The notes beneath the pieces are model-generated. The model saw only the letters and a program-made list of their open reading frames with translations. It searched no databases and was not told the origin of the DNA. This document shows, piece after piece, positions 1 to 6,562 of a stretch of DNA of 12,005 nt. Every line of letters begins with the position of its first letter. Position 1 is the stretch's first letter. The DNA comes from Chitinophagaceae bacterium. GTDB taxonomy: Bacteria > Bacteroidota > Bacteroidia > Chitinophagales > Chitinophagaceae. The stretch spans positions 1 through 12,005 of the forward strand of contig JACMLD010000372.1 of NCBI GenBank assembly GCA_014379785.1. Reading direction: 5' to 3'. Both the position numbers and the translations under genes were made by a program.

Positions 1-953
1 AGTACATAATAGGCCGGTACGATATACTCGAGCAGGCCAAAGTCGACCGGTTTTACTTCATGGCCGTATTTCGACAGTCCAGAGATAAAAGTAGAAATGG
101 TTTTACTCATTTCCTGATCCAATCCGGGGTGGTTGAGTGTTTCTCCAAAATATCCGATTCGCAGCGGCGCCAGAGGCTTTTTGAGTTCCGTGGCATAGGA
201 CGGAATCGGGGTAAAGGAAACGGTGGAATCGTATTCATCTGCTCCGGCCATCACTTCGAGCGCGATGGCAAGGTCAGGAATATTGTTGGCGAAAATGCCG
301 ATTTGGTCAAATGAGGAGCCATAGGCAATCAGTCCATAGCGTGAAATTTTGCCGTAGCCGGGTTTGAGACCGACTATGCCACAGAAATCGGCAGGCTGGC
401 GGACCGAACCACCCGTATCGCTTCCCAGGCTGATCATACAAAGTCCAGCCTGTACTGCTACTGCTGAGCCCCCTGATGATCCACCCGGCACGCGTGTGTT
501 ATCGGCTGCGTTGAGAGTGGGTCCATACCTGGAGTTCTCGTTGCTGGATCCCATGGCAAATTCGTCGCAGTTACACACACCTATAATAATAGCGTCTTCG
601 TCGAGCAATCTCTGAATAGCTGTTGCATTATAAGTTGCGGTAAAGCCGTCGAGTATATGGGAGGCTGCTGATACCTTGTGATCTTTGTAGCAGAGTACGT
701 CTTTGATTCCGACGACAACGCCATGTAGTTTTTTCAGCGCACCATTTTTCGAACGTGCGTTGTCGAGTGCCTTTGCTTTTTCGAGTGCTTCGGCTGCAAA
801 CAGCTGTACAAAGGCGTTGAGCTGTTTTTTTTCTTCTATCTGACGCAAAAAAAACTCAACGGATTCGACACAAGATGTAGATCCGTTGAGTAATGCGTTG
901 TGGTATTGTTGTATTGATTGAAAGCTAGACAGTGGGCTTTTCTTTGATGCCAT
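1..953 (-). CDS. gatA: GatA, Asp/Glu-tRNA amidotransferase subunit A (3' part outside window)
   Basis: Amidase subunit of the cytoplasmic GatCAB complex, which releases ammonia from glutamine so that GatB can convert Glu-tRNA(Gln) or Asp-tRNA(Asn) to the correctly charged tRNA. I translated the minus strand by hand: about 317 codons are present of a family usually near 470-490, so the C-terminal third is missing because the window ends. The amidase-signature catalytic triad is intact: Lys84 (in GIKD), cis-Ser159 (in PGGSSGGS) and Ser183 (in GSDTGGSVRQP), with the spacing known for GatA. The start is ATG at 951-953, giving MASKKSPLSSFQSIQQYH, and the following sequence matches the GatA N terminus. 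It overlaps the 3' end of tatA by 29 bases in another frame, which suggests cotranscription with tatA. No separate promoter was seen. Confidence 0.95.
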   Translation of the reverse strand, partial: MASKKSPLSSFQSIQQYHNALLNGSTSCVESVEFFLRQIEEKKQLNAFVQLFAAEALEKAKALDNARSKNGALKKLHGVVVGIKDVLCYKDHKVSAASHILDGFTATYNATAIQRLLDEDAIIIGVCNCDEFAMGSSNENSRYGPTLNAADNTRVPGGSSGGSAVAVQAGLCMISLGSDTGGSVRQPADFCGIVGLKPGYGKISRYGLIAYGSSFDQIGIFANNIPDLAIALEVMAGADEYDSTVSFTPIPSYATELKKPLAPLRIGYFGETLNHPGLDQEMSKTISTFISGLSKYGHEVKPVDFGLLEYIVPAYYV

Positions 954-1152
954 CTTCTTTTATACCGTCTTCGATTTCTCTCTTTACGTTTGTCTTCGCA
1001 TCCTGGAATTCACGAACGCCTTTGCCAAGTCCGCGCATCAGTTCAGGAATTTTCTTACCGCCAAACAATAGGAGGATAATTATAGCAATGATAATTATTT
1101 CCTGTGTGCCAATCATTCCTAACAATACGGGTTTAAAAATTAGTTGCAGCAT
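925..1152 (-). CDS. tatA: TatA/E family twin-arginine translocase subunit
   Basis: Small membrane protein (75 aa) that forms the pore-like component of the Tat pathway exporting folded proteins. It has the standard layout: a single hydrophobic helix at about residues 18-30, the FGGKKIPELMRGLGKG hinge and amphipathic helix at 30-45, then a charged tail. A second Met at residue 13 (MIGTQEI) is an alternative start that would place the membrane helix nearer the N terminus, as is usual in TatA; the choice is not settled. The tail carries a short doubled unit, EDGIKEDGIKE. The gene lies upstream of and overlaps gatA by 29 bases, so the two are probably one transcript. A TAnnTTTG-type box lies 17 bases upstream. 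TatB and TatC are not in the window. Confidence 0.93.
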   Translation of the reverse strand: MLQLIFKPVLLGMIGTQEIIIIAIIILLLFGGKKIPELMRGLGKGVREFQDAKTNVKREIEDGIKEDGIKEKPTV

Positions 1153-1169
1153 AATTGAAAATTATAGGT

Positions 1170-1177
1170 CAAAGATA
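1170..1177 (-). promoter_or_regulatory. Candidate -7 box upstream of tatA-gatA
   Basis: Reads TATCTTTG on the minus strand, matching the Bacteroidota sigma-A -7 consensus TAnnTTTG, 17 bases before the tatA ATG. I found no convincing -33 TTTG at the usual spacing, so this is a motif match only. Confidence 0.4.
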
Positions 1178-1268
1178 ATAAGACAAAGCAAAATATCCGT
1201 TTCTTTTATGTTAACGTGCAATGTCGCTCTAAATTACGTTTTTATTTGCCGGGCAGATGTATTGGAGC

Positions 1269-1297
1269 AAAAAAAAACGGATACCTGGTGGTATCCG
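1269..1297 (-). terminator. Rho-independent terminator of rplS
   Basis: On the minus strand a perfect 8-bp stem (CGGATACC / GGTATCCG, loop ACCA) is followed directly by nine T. It begins 23 bases after the rplS stop codon and so ends the rplS transcript before tatA. The opposite strand has no T-run after the hairpin, so it acts in one direction. Confidence 0.92.
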
Positions 1298-1320
1298 CTC
1301 GAAATAGGTTACTGATAAAA

Positions 1321-1692
1321 TTAACGGGCAACGTTCTGAGCCACGGCCATTTTCTTCTCCTTGATCCTTGCGCTTTTACCGCTTCTTTCACGTTGAAAAT
1401 ACAGCTTCGCGCGGCGTACTTTACCCACTTTATTTAATACAATTGAATCTATATTTGGTGAAAAGAAAGGGAAAGTCCTTTCCACACCGACATTGTCAGA
1501 GATTTTACGAACAGTGAAGGACTGTGTGAAGCCGTTTCCCTGGCGTTTGATGACGTCGCCGCGAAAACCCTGGATACGTTCCTTGCCACCTTCAACAATT
1601 TTATAATTGACGGTGACATTATCACCTGCCTTGAACTTTGGGAATTCTTTACCCTGGGTCATTTGCTCATGTACGAATGCTACGGCGTTCAT
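1321..1692 (-). CDS. rplS: 50S ribosomal protein L19
   Basis: Ribosomal protein of the large subunit, located at the 30S-50S interface. The 123-aa product covers the whole family: the N-terminal MNAVAFVHEQ helix, the beta-barrel core with GDNVTVNYKI, IQGFRGDVIKRQG and SFTVRKIS, and the basic C-terminal signature VRRAKLYFQRERSGKSARIKE. Bacteroidota L19 proteins commonly have a short tail beyond this signature, as here (KKMAVAQNVAR). The ATG at 1690-1692 gives the normal N terminus; Met11 would truncate the first helix. The gene stands alone between its own -7-like box (1715-1722) and a strong terminator. The usual proteobacterial partners rimM and trmD are not adjacent; rny lies upstream instead. 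Confidence 0.97.
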   Translation of the reverse strand: MNAVAFVHEQMTQGKEFPKFKAGDNVTVNYKIVEGGKERIQGFRGDVIKRQGNGFTQSFTVRKISDNVGVERTFPFFSPNIDSIVLNKVGKVRRAKLYFQRERSGKSARIKEKKMAVAQNVAR

Positions 1693-1714
1693 AACTTTTA
1701 TTTTTATAGGACGG

Positions 1715-1722
1715 CAAAGGTA
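1715..1722 (-). promoter_or_regulatory. Candidate -7 box of rplS
   Basis: Reads TACCTTTG on the minus strand (TAnnTTTG consensus), 22 bases upstream of the rplS ATG in the 69-base gap after rny. This would give a leader of roughly 15 bases. No good -33 element was seen. Confidence 0.45.
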
Positions 1723-1761
1723 ATAGAAATATTTAGATTTCCGGTACCTCTGGGCCTTTTT

Positions 1762-3327
1762 TTATCTGGCGATGTTTACTGCGCGTTTTTCGCGGATAAC
1801 GGTCACCTTGATCTGACCGGGATAGGTCATTTCAGTTTGTATTTTCTGGGCGATTTCGAATGAAAGACGATCGCTGTCGATATCCGTAACCTTGTCGGCC
1901 TCCACAATCACGCGGAGTTCACGACCAGCCTGGATAGCATAGGCTTTCTCCACACCGGGGTAGGTAAGGGCCAGATTTTCAAGCTCTTTGATACGGGTGA
2001 GGTATTGCTGCATGATCTCCCTTCTTGCTCCGGGACGGGCACCACTGATGGCGTCACAGGCCTGAATGATGGGAGAAATTACATACTGCATTTCCATTTC
2101 ATCGTGGTGGGCACCGATTGCATTGATTACAGCCGGATTTTCACCATATTTTTCAGCAAGCTTGGCACCAAGCAATGCGTGGCTCAGTTCGCTCTCTTCA
2201 TCGGGTACCTTGCCAATATCATGCAATAGACCGGCTCTTTTTGCGAGTTTCGGATTCATGCCCAGTTCAGCGGCCATGGTAGCGCAAAGATTGGCCACCT
2301 CACGGCTGTGCATCAGGAGATTTTGTCCGTAAGAAGACCTGAACCTCATTTTGCCGATGATCCTGACCAGTTCCTTATGCAATCCATGGATGCCAAGTTC
2401 AATCACGGTCCTTTCGCCGATTTCCATCACCTGCTCTTCTATCTGCTTCTTCGTTTTCTCTACGATTTCCTCAATTCTTGCAGGGTGTATACGGCCATCG
2501 GTTACCAGTCGCTGGAGACTCAGACGCGCAATTTCGCGGCGGAGCGGGTCAAAAGAAGAAAGGATGATTGCCTCAGGGGTATCGTCCACTATCAGGTCCA
2601 CACCGGTAGCCGCCTCAATTGCCCTGATATTCCTTCCTTCGCGGCCAATGATCTGACCCTTGATTTCATCGCTTTCGAGATTGAAAACGGTGATGGAATT
2701 CTCAATCGCCTGCTCGGCAGCAGTACGTTGAATAGATTGTATGATGATTTTGCGGGCTTCTTTGTTTGCTTTCTGCCTGGCATCGTCGATGATTTCCTGC
2801 TGAAGACCCAATGCCCTGGTCTGCGCTTCGCTGCGAAGGCTTTCGATGAGTTGTGTCCGGGCCTCATCTGCAGAGAGTTGTGCCACCTTTTCAAGTCTCC
2901 TGATATGCTCTTCCTGATGCTTTTCGAGCTCGGTTCGCTTGATATTGATTACTTCTATCTGGCGGTTCAGGTTTTCCTTAATCGCTTCATTTTCTTTGAT
3001 CTGCTTATCCAGCGCCCCTTCCTTTTGGCCCAATGTCAGTTCCCGCTGTTTAATCCTGTTCTCTCCGTCCCCGATTTTTCTGTTCCGCTCCAGTATCTCC
3101 CTGTCATGTTCCGCCCTGAGCTGTAAAAATTTTTCTTTTGCTTCTAATTGTTTCTGTTGTTTGAGTGTTTCTGCGCTTGACTGGGCGTCTTTGAGGATCT
3201 TCTGTGCTTCCGATTCTGCCTGTGCTACCCTGTTTTTGGTATTTTTGTCATAGATAAGCTTACCCGCTATGAAGCCCGCTATTAAGCAGACGACACCGAT
3301 AATCGCCATTATTATGGTCGAATCCAT
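1762..3327 (-). CDS. rny: Ribonuclease Y (membrane-anchored HD-domain endoribonuclease)
   Basis: Endoribonuclease that starts mRNA decay; the family is anchored in the inner membrane. The 521-aa length is typical. Order of domains: a transmembrane anchor at about residues 5-22, a long charged coiled coil at about 30-205, a KH RNA-binding domain at about 210-275 with the GREGRNI loop at 228-234, and an HD domain at about 330-430. The metal-ligand motifs are all present: His340 in LLMHSREV, His369-Asp370 in LLHDIGK, His407/408 in GAHHDE and Asp425 in ACDAIS. A C-terminal domain follows (430-521). The ATG start gives the anchor right at the N terminus. In Bacteroidota rny often follows zapA; here two plus-strand genes lie between them. 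It is read divergently from the thioredoxin gene across a 190-bp gap in which I could not pick a clear rny promoter. Confidence 0.97.
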   Translation of the reverse strand: MDSTIIMAIIGVVCLIAGFIAGKLIYDKNTKNRVAQAESEAQKILKDAQSSAETLKQQKQLEAKEKFLQLRAEHDREILERNRKIGDGENRIKQRELTLGQKEGALDKQIKENEAIKENLNRQIEVINIKRTELEKHQEEHIRRLEKVAQLSADEARTQLIESLRSEAQTRALGLQQEIIDDARQKANKEARKIIIQSIQRTAAEQAIENSITVFNLESDEIKGQIIGREGRNIRAIEAATGVDLIVDDTPEAIILSSFDPLRREIARLSLQRLVTDGRIHPARIEEIVEKTKKQIEEQVMEIGERTVIELGIHGLHKELVRIIGKMRFRSSYGQNLLMHSREVANLCATMAAELGMNPKLAKRAGLLHDIGKVPDEESELSHALLGAKLAEKYGENPAVINAIGAHHDEMEMQYVISPIIQACDAISGARPGARREIMQQYLTRIKELENLALTYPGVEKAYAIQAGRELRVIVEADKVTDIDSDRLSFEIAQKIQTEMTYPGQIKVTVIREKRAVNIAR

Positions 3328-3486
3328 TATTTGAATTTTTAATACGGTTTACAATCCGGTTATTGTTCATGTCCACTTGCATAATATGCTATTTGTGAGA
3401 CGGTAATTAGCGAAAATACAAAACATACGGCATATTGCGATTTTTGAACTTTTGTTAAATGGTTCTGTTAGATAAGCGTCTTGGTG

Positions 3487-3493
3487 TAATTTG
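3487..3493 (+). promoter_or_regulatory. Candidate -7-like box of the thioredoxin gene
   Basis: TAATTTG resembles the Bacteroidota -7 element with one base fewer between TA and TTTG. It ends 24 bases before the ATG at 3518. A TTG triplet that could pass for an upstream in-frame start (3491-3493) is part of this box, which argues against that longer start. Confidence 0.35.
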
Positions 3494-3517
3494 CGATTCT
3501 CTCAAAAATCACAACAC

Positions 3518-4660
3518 ATGAAACTCAGCTATCTTTTTATTCTGCTCATTGCTGCCTCACCGGCATTCTCCCAAACAGGAAAATTTGAATTGAAAGGAGA
3601 CCTTTCTAAAATACCTGATGCAGCGGATTGGGTTTATCTCAGCTACAGTGCCGATGGTACGCGCGTAACGGACAGCGTACAGGCGAAAAACGGACTCTAT
3701 GCTTTTTCAGGAAAGCTTTCAGAACCCGCCATGGCGTCGCTCCGCGTGAAATACAAGCCGGTCAACGGAACAACAAAAACCTTCAGCCAGAAAAGAGATT
3801 ATGCACCGGTTTTTTTACAGCCCGGCATAATTTCCGTGACTTCAGCGGATTCATTTGCCGCTGTCAAAGTATCCGGTTCTGAAGCGGATATTGCATATCG
3901 CAAACTGGAAGCAGCCAAAAAGCCTTTTAACGATAAACTGGATGTTCTTTATACCAAATACAGAGAAGCCCGTCTTGCTAAGGACGAAGCAGGCATGCAG
4001 TCTATTGAAAAGGAACTTGATCAGATCAACGCGGACGCAAACGAACAGGTCTATGCCAGCTATCTCAAAAACAATCCATCGGGCGCACTGGCGCTTTACT
4101 CGCTCAAAAACCTCGCAGGCTATGATATTGATGCAAACAAAGTGGAGCCAATTTTCAATGCACTGTCTCCCGCAGTGAAAAATTCATTCAGCGGAAAAGA
4201 GTTCGGACAACGCCTGGCCATAGCAAAGAAGACAAGCGTCGGCCAGATGGCGATCGACTTTACCCAGAACGACACCCTCGGAAAACCCGTTGCTCTTTCG
4301 TCCCTTCGCGGCAAATACCTGCTGGTGGACTTTTGGGCAAGCTGGTGCGGTCCCTGCCGTGCGGAAAATCCGAACGTCGTGAAAGCCTTTACAAAATACA
4401 AGGACAGGGGATTCCATATCCTGGGTGTTTCCCTCGACCGTCCGGACGCAAAGGACAAATGGATCAAAGCCATTCATGATGACAACCTGACCTGGACACA
4501 GGTTTCTGACCTGCAATTCTGGAACAATGCAGTTGCCAAACTTTATGGCATACAGGCCATTCCTCAGAATTACCTGATTGACCCCTCGGGCAAAATCGTT
4601 GGCAAGAATCTCCGTGGGGAAGACCTGGAGAAAAAATTGGCAGAGATTTTTCCGAACTGA
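3518..4660 (+). CDS. TlpA-like periplasmic thioredoxin with N-terminal DUF4369-like domain
   Basis: Exported thiol-disulfide oxidoreductase of the TlpA/ResA type common in Bacteroidota. From the ATG at 3518 the product is 380 aa. It starts with a signal peptide (MKLSYLFILLIAASPAFS, likely cut near residue 18), followed by a beta-rich DUF4369-like domain at about 22-115 (FELKGDLSK, then YAFSGKL) and a lysine-rich helical middle at about 125-230. The thioredoxin fold at about 240-380 has FWASWCGPCR with the CxxC cysteines at 277 and 280 and the cis-proline loop AIPQ at 347-350. An in-frame TTG 27 bases upstream would add nine charged residues before the signal peptide and lies in the promoter-like box, so it is rejected. 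No terminator was found before the next gene 64 bases downstream, so the two may be cotranscribed. Its redox partner is unknown; function beyond disulfide exchange is inference. Confidence 0.92.
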   Translation: MKLSYLFILLIAASPAFSQTGKFELKGDLSKIPDAADWVYLSYSADGTRVTDSVQAKNGLYAFSGKLSEPAMASLRVKYKPVNGTTKTFSQKRDYAPVFLQPGIISVTSADSFAAVKVSGSEADIAYRKLEAAKKPFNDKLDVLYTKYREARLAKDEAGMQSIEKELDQINADANEQVYASYLKNNPSGALALYSLKNLAGYDIDANKVEPIFNALSPAVKNSFSGKEFGQRLAIAKKTSVGQMAIDFTQNDTLGKPVALSSLRGKYLLVDFWASWCGPCRAENPNVVKAFTKYKDRGFHILGVSLDRPDAKDKWIKAIHDDNLTWTQVSDLQFWNNAVAKLYGIQAIPQNYLIDPSGKIVGKNLRGEDLEKKLAEIFPN

Positions 4661-4724
4661 TACAACTGATTAGCGGCCGGTTCAATCTTATATATTCATT
4701 TACTACTATTTTCAAATAAAAACT

Positions 4725-5558
4725 ATGTTCAGAAAAATTGCCCTCTCCCTCGCCATTACCAGTTTAGTGATGGGAGCCCAGGCTCAGAAATTACAGAAAG
4801 GCCAGAAAGTCGAAACCGTGGTCAACATGAAAATGAATATGAACATCGAAATGATGGGTCAGAATGTTGACAACACCACGGAAACAACCAATACAAACGA
4901 CATTGAAGTGAAAGAAGCCAGTGTTAAAGGGTTTGTAGTGGCATCTACTACGCGTAGAATCATTATGAAGGCCAACGCCATGGGACAGGATATCAGTTTT
5001 GACTCTGACAAAAAGGAGGACCTCGACGGTCAGATGGGACAGGCAATGAAGGGTGCCATTGGCAAAACTGACGAATTCCAGGTCGATAACCAGGGAGTAC
5101 TTACAGATGTGAAAATGGCGGAACGCGAGGGCCAGGCAGGAGGGTTCGGGGACATGGTGAATGTAGGTGCAGCGATGGCAAAAGGCCAGCAATTTCCCCT
5201 CATTATGCCAGGGAATGGTAAAAAATTTAAAGTAGGGGATACCTGGTCAGATTCTGCCGGTACCTCAGAAACTGTAAAGACTTATACGAACTATGTCATA
5301 AAAAGCATCAGTGGCAACGAAATGGTAGTAGGCCTGACAGGCAAACTTGCAAAATCTGGGGTGGTTCAACAGCAGGGAATGGAAATTCAGATGGATCTCA
5401 ACGGTGATTTTACCGGTGATTCTTCTTACGATACTGCCAGCGGTCTGTTGACAAAGAACACCACCGTAATGGATATGAAAGGAAGCCTTGGACTGATGGG
5501 CCAGTCTGCCCCGCTTACTATGAAAACCACTATTACGACCGTGGTGAACAAAAAATAA
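4725..5558 (+). CDS. Exported DUF6263-like protein, methionine-rich, function unknown
   Basis: Unknown function. The 277-aa product begins with a signal peptide (MFRKIALSLAITSLVMGAQA, probable cleavage after AQA), so it should be periplasmic or surface-exposed; there is no lipobox cysteine. The rest looks like alternating beta strands and resembles the DUF6263 family of Bacteroidota by overall pattern, recognised from memory rather than a search. It is rich in methionine (22 by my count), clustered at residues 35-44, and contains no cysteine. Between about 100 and 165 there is a glycine- and methionine-rich stretch including DGQMGQAMKGAIG and the conserved-looking FPLIMPGNGKKFKVGDTW. It follows the thioredoxin gene by 64 bases on the same strand and is closed by a strong terminator, so the pair may form one unit; a functional link is only suggested by position. 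Confidence 0.85.
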   Translation: MFRKIALSLAITSLVMGAQAQKLQKGQKVETVVNMKMNMNIEMMGQNVDNTTETTNTNDIEVKEASVKGFVVASTTRRIIMKANAMGQDISFDSDKKEDLDGQMGQAMKGAIGKTDEFQVDNQGVLTDVKMAEREGQAGGFGDMVNVGAAMAKGQQFPLIMPGNGKKFKVGDTWSDSAGTSETVKTYTNYVIKSISGNEMVVGLTGKLAKSGVVQQQGMEIQMDLNGDFTGDSSYDTASGLLTKNTTVMDMKGSLGLMGQSAPLTMKTTITTVVNKK

Positions 5559-5581
5559 CCGCTCTACACTTTTTATATTAG

Positions 5582-5606
5582 TGCCCGCAGTTGCGGGCAT
5601 TTTTTT
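5582..5606 (+). terminator. Rho-independent terminator after the DUF6263-like gene
   Basis: A perfect 7-bp GC-rich stem (TGCCCGC / GCGGGCA, loop AGTT) is followed by seven T at 5600-5606, starting 23 bases after the stop codon. The T-run overlaps the stop codon of convergent zapA (5605-5607). Read on the minus strand the hairpin has no T-run after it, so it would not terminate zapA by this mechanism. Confidence 0.93.
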
Positions 5607-5889
5607 ATAACGCCTTGTCGATAAGTCCTTCCAGCCTTTCCAGCGAAGACTGCAGCTCACCGGCTGCCGGCAAATTGGCTGTGTCTTCCTGCTGCTGGGT
5701 AGCATACCAGAGCACTACCATGCCGAGGTAATCCTGCATGTCTTTACCAGCAAACTGGGTCTTGAATTCGATGATCTTGTCATTGATAAATTTGATGGTC
5801 TTTCTTACCACTTCCTCATCCTTCGGCAAAACCTTTACCCGGTAAGTCCGGTCACCTATCAGAACATTTACAGGAATTAATTCATCCAT
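5605..5889 (-). CDS. zapA: ZapA-family cell division protein
   Basis: Small cytoplasmic protein that bundles FtsZ filaments at the division ring. From the ATG at 5887-5889 it is 94 aa: the N-terminal globular part with IPVNVLIGDRTYRVKV, typical of Bacteroidota ZapA, then VRKTIKFINDKIIEFK, and a C-terminal helix/coiled coil with DYLGMVVLWYA and ELQSSLERLEGLIDKAL. A longer form from a GTG at 5926-5928 would add 13 residues (VDKFNRSFSNQQV), but that codon overlaps a DnaA-box-like sequence and relatives start at MDELIP or similar, so I prefer the ATG. Neighbourhood: the minus-strand order pheT, coiled-coil protein, zapA, rny fits Bacteroidota, with plus-strand genes inserted on both sides of zapA. 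The upstream 92 bases carry two DnaA-box-like 9-mers. Confidence 0.92.
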   Translation of the reverse strand: MDELIPVNVLIGDRTYRVKVLPKDEEVVRKTIKFINDKIIEFKTQFAGKDMQDYLGMVVLWYATQQQEDTANLPAAGELQSSLERLEGLIDKAL

Positions 5890-5920
5890 AACTTGTTGAT
5901 TTGAAAAACTTCTATTAAAT

Positions 5921-5940
5921 TTATCCACACATTATCCACT
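5921..5940 (+). promoter_or_regulatory. Tandem DnaA-box-like pair between zapA and the T9SS-CTD-like gene
   Basis: TTATCCACA (5921-5929) is an exact match to the classical DnaA box, and TTATCCACT (5932-5940) differs by one base; both have the same orientation, starting 11 bases apart, about one helical turn. They sit in the 92-bp divergent gap. The same stretch also contains ACACA (5927-5931) and TGTGT (5940-5944), an inverted repeat with an 8-base spacer, so a different dimeric repressor is an alternative. Binding is not shown by sequence alone. Confidence 0.55.
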
Positions 5941-5981
5941 GTGTATCACTTGTAAGTCTGCTAAACTCAAAACCCCGTTCA

Positions 5982-6236
5982 ATGTCTATCAAAGTAAAAT
6001 CACCGGTGTTTATCGACACGCTGAAATTAGAGTGTGTTTCCACCACCTCGTCCAATCTCAAAGGCGTGCTCAAAGATGAAAAAGGAAGTGTGTGCAGCAC
6101 ATTTGAATCAGAATATAGGGCCGGACAGGAAGAATTTATGTGGAGAGGGTTGAACGATCTTCCTTACGGCGTCTATACACTTGAATTATCACAGGGGGAA
6201 GATGCAATGCAGATGAGGCTGGTGAAACGTGTCTGA
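5982..6236 (+). CDS. Stand-alone T9SS C-terminal-sorting-domain-like protein, no signal peptide
   Basis: 84 aa, function unknown. The whole protein has the pattern of a type IX secretion system type A C-terminal domain: a start like SPVFIDTLKLE, a mid-strand VLKDEKGSV, the turn RAGQEEFMWRGLNDL, then LPYGVYTLELSQGE and a basic end RLVKRV. In cargo proteins this fold follows a long exported region and an N-terminal signal peptide; here neither is present, and the sequence before the ATG is the zapA upstream region. It is therefore probably cytoplasmic, or a remnant or decoy of the domain. The fold resemblance is my pattern recognition, and another FlgD-like immunoglobulin fold is possible. Its stop codon (6234-6236) directly abuts the stop of the convergent coiled-coil gene, which argues for a settled, not recent, arrangement. 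Confidence 0.75.
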   Translation: MSIKVKSPVFIDTLKLECVSTTSSNLKGVLKDEKGSVCSTFESEYRAGQEEFMWRGLNDLPYGVYTLELSQGEDAMQMRLVKRV

Positions 6237-6524
6237 TTATTCCGCAAGCATTGCAATGCATCTGTCGATCTCTTTCACGTACTGATTGATTCTTCTCTCC
6301 AGTTCCTTTTTATCTTCTTCGTTCAGGTTATTGGTGGCTGTTTTTAGAATGGACACTTTCTGTTCCAATTCTTCCAGTTGCCGCGTCTTTTCCGAATCCA
6401 TTTCTCTCACATCGTTCAGCTGCTTTTTCAATTTCTCATTTTCTTTTAGTTGCAGCTGATACTGCTTCAGCAGGATCTGAAGTTTTTCGTTGATTCGTTT
6501 TATATGTTCTTGTACATCGCTCAT
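6237..6524 (-). CDS. Small coiled-coil protein between pheT and zapA, possibly ZapB-like
   Basis: 95 aa, almost wholly helical and highly charged, with leucine heptads over about residues 5-60 (INEKLQILLKQYQLQLKENE and onward) and a second helix at 69-95 ending in EIDRCIAMLAE. There is no signal peptide or membrane segment, so it should be cytoplasmic. A small gene of this type between pheT and zapA is, as far as I recall, a common arrangement in Bacteroidota. ZapB, the coiled-coil partner of ZapA in Proteobacteria, has similar size and character, so a role in the division ring is a reasonable guess, but coiled coils give poor sequence evidence of homology. It starts 38 bases after pheT on the same strand and is probably cotranscribed with it. 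Confidence 0.8.
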   Translation of the reverse strand: MSDVQEHIKRINEKLQILLKQYQLQLKENEKLKKQLNDVREMDSEKTRQLEELEQKVSILKTATNNLNEEDKKELERRINQYVKEIDRCIAMLAE

Positions 6525-6562
6525 TTTCTCAGTTGAAAATTACGGGTATTCTTCAGCGAATA

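Noticed and set aside
2308..3126. 272-codon plus-strand open frame
   Set aside because: Lies wholly antisense to rny, has no recognisable domains, and its composition is what a complement of a coiled-coil coding region gives.
3491..3517. Upstream TTG start for the thioredoxin gene
   Set aside because: It would put nine polar residues before an otherwise perfect signal peptide and lies inside the promoter-like box; ATG at 3518 is better.
5890..5928. GTG start extending ZapA by 13 residues
   Set aside because: The added residues do not resemble ZapA, and the GTG overlaps the DnaA-box-like motif; relatives start near MDELIP.
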